Positions 1-6,630 of a DNA stretch of 6,710 nt are shown here, piece by piece. The notes under the pieces were generated by a model that did not search any database, was not told where the DNA came from, and saw only the letters and a list, made by a program, of their open reading frames with translations. Source of the DNA: Prevotellaceae bacterium (GTDB taxonomy: Bacteria > Bacteroidota > Bacteroidia > Bacteroidales > UBA932); NCBI GenBank assembly GCA_031259655.1, contig JAIRLF010000183.1, positions 1 to 6,710 of the forward strand, written 5' to 3'. Made by a program: the position numbers and the translations under genes. Within the stretch, counting starts at the first letter, position 1. The number at the start of each line of letters is the position of its first letter.

Positions 1-27
1 TTGATTAGAGTAGTAATCAATTTTTTT
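1..27 (+). terminator. AT-rich inverted repeat followed by a T tract, possible terminator
   Basis: A perfect 7-base inverted repeat, TTGATTA and TAATCAA, encloses a 6-base loop (GAGTAG) and is followed at once by seven T. On the plus strand this is the layout of an intrinsic terminator, which would end a gene lying upstream of the window. The stem is short and AU-rich, so it would be weak unless it extends past the window edge. It ends just before a promoter-like box, so an operator is an alternative, especially if the upstream neighbour is transcribed divergently. Confidence 0.35.
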
Positions 28-29
28 AA

Positions 30-37
30 TAACTTTG
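30..37 (+). promoter_or_regulatory. Bacteroidales-type -7 promoter box (TAACTTTG)
   Basis: TAACTTTG fits the TAnnTTTG consensus of the -7 element used by the primary sigma factor of Bacteroidetes, and it is followed by CAC, a common continuation. Transcription would start a few bases further on, leaving a leader of roughly 55 to 60 bases before the first M23 gene. I see no convincing TTTG -33 element about 20 bases upstream; that position falls in the inverted repeat. It probably drives the three plus-strand genes. Confidence 0.5.
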
Positions 38-90
38 CACCTTGGAATTTTACGATGTTTAACTTTAGTAATAAGAATTTTTTAAAGAAA

Positions 91-96
91 AAAGGA
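91..96 (+). promoter_or_regulatory. Ribosome binding site (AAAGGA) that decides a TTG start
   Basis: AAAGGA lies five bases before a TTG codon at 102. An in-frame TAA at 72-74 and the absence of any ATG between it and position 102 leave this TTG as the only plausible start that keeps the conserved N-terminal tail. The next in-frame ATG (168) would remove that tail. Confidence 0.6.
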
Positions 97-101
97 CTGT
101 T

Positions 102-1070
102 TTGAAAAAGAAACAATACGAATACAACCATGAAACTCTTTTATTTGAAGAGAAAAAAGAGTCGTTAATGTCTCGGATACAACAATCTGTTTTAAACTTT
201 TTGGGTATAAGTGCAATCGCAACGGCATGGATTTTTGTATATTCTTTGTTCTTTGAAACGCCCAAAGAAGTACATTTGTCAAAAACCACCAACGATTTAT
301 TAGTATCGTACGAAATCATGTCAATGAAATTGACCGAAACCGAAAACACCCTTGATAAAATCATGGAGCGCGACAATAACGTATACAGAGCGGTTTTTGA
401 AGAAGATACCATACCATATACAGTTCGCAACGCCGGATTCGGAGGCGTCGACCGTTACGCTAAATACGAAGACTTGGGAATCAAAAATTCGGATTTATTA
501 GTCGGTGTATACCGTCACATGGATATTTTACAAAAGAAAGCCTACATACAGTCTAAATCCTTAGACCAAATCGGCGAATTGGCGTCCAACAAAATACTTA
601 TGCAACAATCCATGCCGATATTTGCGCCCGTAAATCTCGCGCAAATACGCCTGTCATCCTATTTTGGTTACAGAAACGACCCCGTTTGGGGCGGTAGACA
701 GTTCCACAAAGGCGTTGACCTTTCGGGTAAAACAGGGTTGCCAATCTATACCTCCGGCGATGGCATTGTGCTGACATCGAGATACAGCGGAGGCGGATAC
801 GGTAACATGGTCGAAGTCGACCACGGTTTCGGGTACACCACGATATACGCGCATCTCAGCAGGATAAACGTAGTCGAAGGTCAGAAACTTAAACGCGGCG
901 ACAAAGTGGGCGAATTAGGCAATACCGGCAAATCGATTGGACCTCATCTTCATTACGAAATTCGACTGAAAAATAATCCGCAAAATCCTTTAATATATTT
1001 CGAAAACCAATTGGATACCGAAGATTTTGAATATGTAGACCAGGGCGATGATGAAATTGTTTATGAATAA
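102..1070 (+). CDS. Membrane-anchored M23 family (LytM-like) metallopeptidase
   Basis: Predicted zinc-dependent peptidoglycan endopeptidase of 322 residues, anchored in the inner membrane and facing the periplasm. Residues 1-29 form a charged cytoplasmic tail, about 30-51 a single membrane segment, and 61-95 a coiled-coil-like stretch ending in ERDNNVYRAVFE. The M23 domain covers roughly 180-300. Its active site looks complete: His202 and Asp206 (HKGVD) and His284 (second His of HLH) as zinc ligands, and His251 (YAHL) and His282 as catalytic histidines, by comparison with LytM. The SSYFGYRNDP stretch before the first motif and the VEVDHGFGY strand are also typical. The start is TTG, supported by an AAAGGA site and by the matching tail in the downstream paralogue. 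The last 23 bases overlap the longest reading of the next gene, so the two are probably co-transcribed and coupled. Family and fold are firm; the exact cross-link cleaved cannot be read from sequence. Confidence 0.93.
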   Translation: MKKKQYEYNHETLLFEEKKESLMSRIQQSVLNFLGISAIATAWIFVYSLFFETPKEVHLSKTTNDLLVSYEIMSMKLTETENTLDKIMERDNNVYRAVFEEDTIPYTVRNAGFGGVDRYAKYEDLGIKNSDLLVGVYRHMDILQKKAYIQSKSLDQIGELASNKILMQQSMPIFAPVNLAQIRLSSYFGYRNDPVWGGRQFHKGVDLSGKTGLPIYTSGDGIVLTSRYSGGGYGNMVEVDHGFGYTTIYAHLSRINVVEGQKLKRGDKVGELGNTGKSIGPHLHYEIRLKNNPQNPLIYFENQLDTEDFEYVDQGDDEIVYE

Positions 1071-2040
1071 ATTGAAATCACCCAACAAATTCAGATTTAA
1101 TCCCGAAACATTGAGATACGAAGATGTTGGTAAAAGCATTCGGCGGACTGTCAGGCGAATTATTGTCTTTTTGGTGTCAAGTTTCGTCATAGCAATTGTT
1201 TATTATATTGTATATTCTTTGTTTTTTGACACTTATTCCGAATATTCCATTAAAAGAGAGAATAAAATTCTTGCCGAACATCTCACCGAAATCAACGAGC
1301 AATACAAAAAACTTCATGAGGTGATTCTTGACATTTCGAAAAGAGACACCAATATATACAGCGTGATTTTTGAAACAAAACCATTAGACGATATCTTTGT
1401 CACGGAAGAACAATCGTCGACAAAATACGAATTTCTTCATACGAAAACAATTAAAGAATTAGCCCTGTTGGCTAAAGATAAAACGGAAACATTGACCGAC
1501 AAATTACGCGTTCAATCGGAAAATGTAAATAATTTTAAAAATCTGCTCAGTTTAAAACAGGTTGAAATAGAATATATCCCAGCAATTGTTCCGATAAAAA
1601 ACTTGCATATCAATGCTGTCGGCGCTTCGATAGGCGATAAAATAAACCCGATACACAAATCGTTGCATGGTCACAAAGGTATTGATTTTGCCGTTCCTGT
1701 GGGCTCGGAAGTTATTGCTACAGCTTCGGGAACGGTAAAAGATATCATAACAAGAAAATTCAGCACCGGCACCGAAATCATTATCGACCACGGGAATGAC
1801 TATGAAACAAGGTATTTATACCTGAACGAGGCTCTGGTAAAAAAAGGAGCGCAGGTCAGTCGAGGCGACGTTATCGGTAAAGTGGGGAATATCGGAGTAA
1901 CCGTGCCGCATTTGCACTATGAACTCAGAATAGGAGGGAAAATCGCCGACCCGCTTAACTATTTCTTTATGGAGCTGTCGCCGAAAGATGCGATTCTGTT
2001 CGCAAAAACTTCCCAGAGTAAAGGACAATCGTTGGATTAA
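1048..2040 (+). CDS. Diverged M23 family peptidase paralogue with altered catalytic site
   Basis: A second M23 protein, up to 330 residues, with the same plan as its upstream neighbour: tail with FRFNPETLRYE, membrane segment about 38-60 ending VYSLFFDT, coiled-coil-like stretch about 65-110 ending KRDTNIYSVIFET, and an M23 domain about 185-305. The zinc motifs survive: His209 and Asp213 (HKGID) and the HLH pair His288/His290. The catalytic His of the usual YAHL motif is Tyr258 here (sequence YLYLN), and the loop before the first motif lacks FGYR. It may therefore have low activity, or serve as a binding or activating partner as degenerate LytM proteins such as EnvC do; this is inference. The start is uncertain. 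ATG codons at 1048, 1051 and 1063 lie inside the upstream gene, and TTG at 1072, two bases after the upstream stop, gives an N-terminus whose spacing best matches the paralogue. Confidence 0.88.
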   Translation: MMKLFMNKLKSPNKFRFNPETLRYEDVGKSIRRTVRRIIVFLVSSFVIAIVYYIVYSLFFDTYSEYSIKRENKILAEHLTEINEQYKKLHEVILDISKRDTNIYSVIFETKPLDDIFVTEEQSSTKYEFLHTKTIKELALLAKDKTETLTDKLRVQSENVNNFKNLLSLKQVEIEYIPAIVPIKNLHINAVGASIGDKINPIHKSLHGHKGIDFAVPVGSEVIATASGTVKDIITRKFSTGTEIIIDHGNDYETRYLYLNEALVKKGAQVSRGDVIGKVGNIGVTVPHLHYELRIGGKIADPLNYFFMELSPKDAILFAKTSQSKGQSLD

Positions 2041-2061
2041 TTGAAAAACCGAAAATTTCGC

Positions 2062-3081
2062 ATGAATCCTTTAATTGAATGTGTTCCGAATTTTAGCGAA
2101 GGGCGGGATTTATTGAAAATACAACAGATTGTCAAATCAATAGAATCGGTTTCGGGAGTTAAACTCTTGCATATCGACAGCGGCGCTGACGCTAACAGAA
2201 CGGTTATCACTTTCGCGGGAGAACCCGAAGCGGTTTGCAACGCCGCTTTCGAAGCGTTCAAAACAGCGTCGGAAATCATTGATATGCGGACACATCACGG
2301 AAAACATCCCCGAATCGGAAGCGTCGATGTTTGCCCCTTGATTCCGGTACGCGACATCAGTATGGAAGACACCGTGAAATATGCCCGTAAATTGGCGGAA
2401 CGTACAGGTAACGAATTGAATATACCCGTATATTGCTACGAAAATGCGGCGTTTGTCCCCGAACGCAAAAATCTTGCTTTTTGCCGAAAAGGAGAATACG
2501 AACTGTTGAAACAAAAACTTTCGGAACAAAAACCTGATTTCGGTGCGGATATTTTCACCCCCGAAACCGCGAAAACGGGAGCCACAATAATCGGCGCTCG
2601 AAATTTCCTGATTGCCGTGAATTTCAACCTTAATACGAAATCGAAAGACACAGCCTCGCTGATTGCCTCCGGAATACGCGAAAAAAGTCAAAACAGCTCC
2701 GGCGCAAAATTGAAAGGAATCAGAGCAATAGGTTGGTATATCGCCGATTTCGATATCGCTCAGGTATCAGTGAACCTCACGGACATAAACGCTACTCCGC
2801 TGCACCGTGTTTTCGAGGAGACGGTGAAACGGGCAAGACAACTCGGCGTCGATGTTACCGGTACGGAAATAGTCGGATTAGTTCCCGAAAAAGTCCTGCT
2901 CGATTCGGGAAGATATTTTCTTTTGCAAACAGGGAACGAAAATCAGGAATATGTTTCCAACGAATTGTTGTTACAAACAGCTATCGAAAAACTCGGACTC
3001 AATGATTTATCGCCTTTTATCCCCAACGAAAAGCTATTCGAACGAAAAATGAACCTCACGCCGGATCGATATCCGCAATAA
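2062..3081 (+). CDS. ftcD: Glutamate formimidoyltransferase, single-domain
   Basis: Transfers the formimino group of N-formimino-L-glutamate to tetrahydrofolate (EC 2.1.2.5), a late step of histidine degradation feeding one-carbon folate metabolism; cytosolic. Counting from ATG 2062 (339 residues), the N-terminal subdomain (about 1-178) opens with LIECVPNFSEG, then DSGADANRTV and HHGKHPRIGSVDVCP. The last motif places a His at residue 82, the number of the catalytic His in the porcine enzyme. KTGATIIGARNFLIAVNFNL marks the junction with the C-terminal subdomain, which ends near FIPNEKLFE. There is no cyclodeaminase domain, so that step needs a separate protein. An in-frame TTG at 2041, directly after the previous stop, would add seven residues; ATG 2062 is preferred because family members begin close to LIECVPNFSEG. 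No other hut gene is visible. Some enzymes of this family also salvage 5-formyltetrahydrofolate. The tail overlaps priA by 26 bases. Confidence 0.93.
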   Translation: MNPLIECVPNFSEGRDLLKIQQIVKSIESVSGVKLLHIDSGADANRTVITFAGEPEAVCNAAFEAFKTASEIIDMRTHHGKHPRIGSVDVCPLIPVRDISMEDTVKYARKLAERTGNELNIPVYCYENAAFVPERKNLAFCRKGEYELLKQKLSEQKPDFGADIFTPETAKTGATIIGARNFLIAVNFNLNTKSKDTASLIASGIREKSQNSSGAKLKGIRAIGWYIADFDIAQVSVNLTDINATPLHRVFEETVKRARQLGVDVTGTEIVGLVPEKVLLDSGRYFLLQTGNENQEYVSNELLLQTAIEKLGLNDLSPFIPNEKLFERKMNLTPDRYPQ

Positions 3082-5536
3082 TAACAAGTCCCGCATATTT
3101 CCGTTCTGATTTCAATTGGGAAAAGACATTACTTATCAACGATTTGTAATGATTAAGATTAGCGTCTTTTTTCAATTTAATCCGGAAATTGAGGATGTAT
3201 TTATTTTGCACGCGACCTACGGGCGGAGGTTCGGGACCGGCGACGTCTTTTCCGAAAATATTTATTAACAGGGTTTTCATAAAAGTTCCGGCTTCGCGCA
3301 CAACATCCTGTTTCGGATGTTTTATCGACAAAACTATCAGACGACGGAACGGCGGATAATTGAAAAGCCGGCGTTCGTCTATCTGCATCGCGAAAAAAGC
3401 CGCGTAATCATGTTTGATAACTTGGCGGATAACAGGGTTTTCGGGCATCGATGTTTGGATAATCACCTCGCCCGGTTTATCTTTTCGACCAGCTCGTCCC
3501 GCCACCTGCGACATAAGTTGGAAGCTGCGTTCATACGCCCTGAAATCGGGGAAATTCAACAGATTATCGGCATTCATTATCCCGACCAGACTGACATTTC
3601 CGAAATCCAGACCTTTCGTTATCATTTGCGTACCTACAAGGATATCAATTGTATGCGCTTCGAAACCGTGCAGAATCTTACCGTAAGCATATTTCGATTT
3701 CGTAGCGTCGAGGTCTAAGCGTTCGATTCGCGCTTCGGGGATAAGAAGCGAAAGTTCGTCTTCTATCTTTTCCGTACCGAAACCTTTAGTCTTGATATTC
3801 GGACTATTGCAGGACGGGCAAACGGGTGGCATCGATATCGAATAGCCGCAATAATGACAAGTCAAAGCGTTGTTATACTTGTGATAAGTGAGACTGACAT
3901 CGCAATACTTACATTTTGCTACCTGACCGCAACCATCGCATTGAACAAAAGGCGAAAATCCTCTGCGATTCTGAAACAGAATAACCTGTTCTTTTCGCGC
4001 CAAAGTTTCCCTAATGGCGTTCAACAACGGCTCCGAAAAATTAGATACGACGGTTTTCTTCCAATAAGCTCTTTTCATGTCGATTGTCCGTATTTCGGGA
4101 AGGATTGCCTTGCCGTAACGTTCGGTTAGTTTTACCAAGTCATATTTCCCCTGCAATGCGTTGTAATAACTTTCCAGCGAAGGAGTTGCAGAGCCTAAAA
4201 CGACTTTTGCTCCATGCAGTTTCCCTAAAATCACAGCCGCATCACGGGCATTGTATCTTGGCGCCGGTTCGTACTGTTTATAAGAGCTTTCGTGCTCTTC
4301 GTCCACAATGATAAGACCGAGATTGTCGAACGGCAGCAAAAGCGACGAACGAACGCCAAGAATAATTTCCACTCTTTTACCCTCAGAGTCGTCCGATTTC
4401 AACAGATTGTTATACACTTCCGTCCGTTCGGCGTCGCTGAAATTGGAATGATATATCCCCACTTTAGCGCCGAACACTATTCGCAAACGTTCGATAATCT
4501 GTGTTGTCAGAGCGATTTCCGGCAACAGGTACAGTACCTGCCTGTTTGCTTTCAATGTTTCGTCAATCAGCCGTATATAGACTTCGGTTTTCCCCGACGA
4601 AGTTATTCCGTGCAGAAGGACAGGTTTGTCGGCGGTTCTCACTTGTTCGAACGCTTCGTTCTGAGCCGGCGACAGTTCGGGTAATGCTTTTTGTGCAACG
4701 GCGTCGTTTTTCAGCCTGTCGATAATCCTTTTCGTCGATGTAAATATTTCCTTTTTTTCGCAGAACCTGTAAACAGATTCCGAAACTCCGCTTTTGTCAA
4801 GCAATTCGCTTTTCGAGATTTCCAAAGGACAGGCATAATCCAAGGGACTTGCAAGTTCGATGTATTTCAACAGAAGCAGTTCCTGTTTACGGGCTTTTTT
4901 CAGAGAAGCGAGCGCAGCGCCAAGTTTTTGTTCGCTATCAATATCGGGATGTAAGGTTATGAACGATTGATACTTCGACTTGTAATTGTTAACTAATTTT
5001 TCTTCGATTACGAGAATGCCGGTGTCCAAAAGTTTTTTGATGTTCGGGAGAATATTTTTCTTGCCGACAGTTTTCGATAACTCGTCCATAGAAAGCTGTT
5101 TGTCAAGTAAACAGTCGATTATCTGTTTGTCGGTATCGTTCAATTCGACCTCGTCGGATAAATCGGTATAAATATCGTGGTTAAGAGCGATTTTTGTTTG
5201 ACTTTCCAGTTTCAGACAGGCCGGAAGAGCGGCTTTCATAACTTCCCCAAGCGTACAGATGTAATATGCGGCTATCCATTTCCATAACGCTAACTGTAAA
5301 CCGGTTATAATGGGAGTTTCATCGATTATGCCGATTATATCTTTGATTTCAAAATCGGTGTTTACGTTCTCGCTTATCCCGATAACTATTCCAGAATACA
5401 TTTTCTTGTTTCCCAAAGTAATAATTACTCTGACGCCCGTTTTAACGGCGTTCGTCATCTCACAGGGAACCGAATAGGTCAGCGTTTTGAGATACAATGG
5501 AAGCAATACTTCTATGGCGAGACTTTTTTTATCCAC
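3056..5536 (-). CDS. priA: Primosomal protein N', replication restart helicase PriA
   Basis: Superfamily 2 3'-to-5' DNA helicase that recognises abandoned forks and reloads the replicative helicase. At 826 residues it is longer than E. coli PriA (about 730), mostly through the region between the N-terminal DNA-binding part and the helicase core. The N-terminus (IEVLLPLYLKTLTYSVP) is the PriA 3'-binding domain. Helicase motifs in order: Walker A GITSSGKTE with Lys316, DEEH at 412-415, GSATPS at 448-453, the VGTQMITKGLDF segment near 634, and QVAGRAGR at 677-684. Eight cysteines (533, 536, 542, 545, 560, 563, 573, 576) form the two zinc-binding sites inserted in the core. The C-terminus ends ADIDPA, matching the conserved DVDP-type end, so the stop is genuine although it lies inside ftcD. 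The start is GTG: an in-frame TAA lies four codons upstream with no ATG between, and no clear ribosome site is seen. It follows the DUF2027-Smr gene by 35 bases and is probably co-transcribed with it. Confidence 0.97.
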   Translation of the reverse strand: MDKKSLAIEVLLPLYLKTLTYSVPCEMTNAVKTGVRVIITLGNKKMYSGIVIGISENVNTDFEIKDIIGIIDETPIITGLQLALWKWIAAYYICTLGEVMKAALPACLKLESQTKIALNHDIYTDLSDEVELNDTDKQIIDCLLDKQLSMDELSKTVGKKNILPNIKKLLDTGILVIEEKLVNNYKSKYQSFITLHPDIDSEQKLGAALASLKKARKQELLLLKYIELASPLDYACPLEISKSELLDKSGVSESVYRFCEKKEIFTSTKRIIDRLKNDAVAQKALPELSPAQNEAFEQVRTADKPVLLHGITSSGKTEVYIRLIDETLKANRQVLYLLPEIALTTQIIERLRIVFGAKVGIYHSNFSDAERTEVYNNLLKSDDSEGKRVEIILGVRSSLLLPFDNLGLIIVDEEHESSYKQYEPAPRYNARDAAVILGKLHGAKVVLGSATPSLESYYNALQGKYDLVKLTERYGKAILPEIRTIDMKRAYWKKTVVSNFSEPLLNAIRETLARKEQVILFQNRRGFSPFVQCDGCGQVAKCKYCDVSLTYHKYNNALTCHYCGYSISMPPVCPSCNSPNIKTKGFGTEKIEDELSLLIPEARIERLDLDATKSKYAYGKILHGFEAHTIDILVGTQMITKGLDFGNVSLVGIMNADNLLNFPDFRAYERSFQLMSQVAGRAGRKDKPGEVIIQTSMPENPVIRQVIKHDYAAFFAMQIDERRLFNYPPFRRLIVLSIKHPKQDVVREAGTFMKTLLINIFGKDVAGPEPPPVGRVQNKYILNFRIKLKKDANLNHYKSLISNVFSQLKSERKYAGLVIIADIDPA

Positions 5537-5571
5537 AAATTCAGCGATTTATGTAATGCATTTTTTTGCGT

Positions 5572-6630
5572 TTAACGTAAAATTACCATTGTAGCGCCAA
5601 ACCCGTATTCCTGAAACGAAGCGTCATAATAACGAACCAACCCGACATATTGCGTGTCTAACATACGTCTGATTTCGTGTTTCAGCTTGCCGTTTCCGAC
5701 GCCATGGATAAACACCATTTTTTTCGTTCTGGAACTAAGCCCCGATTCCAAAGCTATTGTAAAGCGCGCCTTCTGTATTTCAAGTATTTGTCCATTGTCT
5801 AACCCGCGAGTGTCTTCGAGCAATGTTTCGATGTGCAAATCAATTTCTTCGACGTCCGGTTTGCATTTTTGCATTGGTTCTGCTGCCGGTTTTACCGTAT
5901 CTTTCTGTTTCATTGCTTGTTCTAACTCCTGTGGATTGATTTCGATTTCTTCAACCGGAACGCTGTTTGCTGCAATTTTCAAGATATAAGCCTTTTCGTC
6001 GAAAAAATCGTTCTCTACGAAAGCCGATTTTCGGATAAACTTTACAGGATTCAAATCCACATTCACTTGTTCGGGCGGATAATATTTGTACTCATGGTGT
6101 TTATACAAAAAACTTACGATGTCCAAATTCAGTTTCGAGCTAAACTCAGTTTTGTCGATACGGCAAACATATTCCTTTGTTTCCGGTTCTATAACGCTCT
6201 GTCCAAGCAAATTCAGCCTGTCTGTTTTAGTCCGGTGCGAAATGACATACGTACAATAAAACGAACTGTCGTTGATAAAGTACAAATCCAAATCACAGTC
6301 AGCCGGATTCGCTTGGTCTGCAGGCACAAATGCAAGCAAAAGTTCGTAATCGTCGCTATCGACAATGTCCATATCCGGCAAGGCTATCGAAGGTTGCTGC
6401 ACCTGTTCGATAACACTATTCTGCGCTGATAATTCGTCTTTTAACGAAATCGCGGAAGACGTCTCTTTATATTTGTCCCGCCCGACAACAACAATATCCG
6501 TCGCACGGACAGGTATCTCGAATCCGTCGTCGTCCATCACATGCACCATGCCCGAACCTGTTATCTTCGAAATAGTTCCGCCGCCAACTTCATTCAAAAA
6601 CCTGACTTTATCGCCTATTTTATATTTCAT
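5572..6630 (-). CDS. DUF2027 and Smr domain-containing protein
   Basis: A 352-residue soluble protein with no signal peptide or membrane segment. Residues 1-50 (KIGDKVRFLNEVGGG, then DDDGFEIPV) look like a small beta-barrel of the kind that opens DUF2027 proteins. A linker follows at about 51-85, then the DUF2027 middle region at about 86-220 with its YELLLAFVP and DLDLYFINDS strands. A Lys/Glu/Gln-rich linker (about 225-260) leads to a C-terminal Smr domain (261-352). The Smr domain carries IDLHIE (Asp264, His266) in place of the usual LDLHG, and HGVGNGKLK (309-317), the HGxGxG motif. Smr domains in other bacteria are nucleases acting on DNA (MutS2) or on mRNA at collided ribosomes (SmrB); the role of the DUF2027 version is not known to me. 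The ATG start overlaps the stop of the gene before it as ATGA, indicating an operon, with priA next. No promoter is visible in the window. Confidence 0.88.
   Translation of the reverse strand: MKYKIGDKVRFLNEVGGGTISKITGSGMVHVMDDDGFEIPVRATDIVVVGRDKYKETSSAISLKDELSAQNSVIEQVQQPSIALPDMDIVDSDDYELLLAFVPADQANPADCDLDLYFINDSSFYCTYVISHRTKTDRLNLLGQSVIEPETKEYVCRIDKTEFSSKLNLDIVSFLYKHHEYKYYPPEQVNVDLNPVKFIRKSAFVENDFFDEKAYILKIAANSVPVEEIEINPQELEQAMKQKDTVKPAAEPMQKCKPDVEEIDLHIETLLEDTRGLDNGQILEIQKARFTIALESGLSSRTKKMVFIHGVGNGKLKHEIRRMLDTQYVGLVRYYDASFQEYGFGATMVILR

Noticed and set aside
102..2040. The two M23 genes considered as one gene split by a frameshift or as a broken copy
   Set aside because: Each has its own complete tail, membrane segment, coil and M23 domain, so they are two full-length paralogues.
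2137..2691. A 184-codon open frame on the minus strand inside ftcD
   Set aside because: It lies wholly antisense to a well-conserved gene, its translation is rich in Phe, Arg and Ser with no recognisable domain, and it has no supporting start context. It is a shadow frame.
3062..3075. Inverted repeat CGGAT-CGAT-ATCCG at the ftcD/priA convergence, considered as a bidirectional terminator
   Set aside because: The stem is five base pairs and no T tract follows on either strand. On the priA side the sequence is explained by the codons of the conserved DIDP ending.
3317..3718. A 133-codon plus-strand open frame inside priA
   Set aside because: It is antisense to the conserved helicase motifs of PriA, and its composition is that of a reverse-complement shadow. 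No ribosome site or family match.
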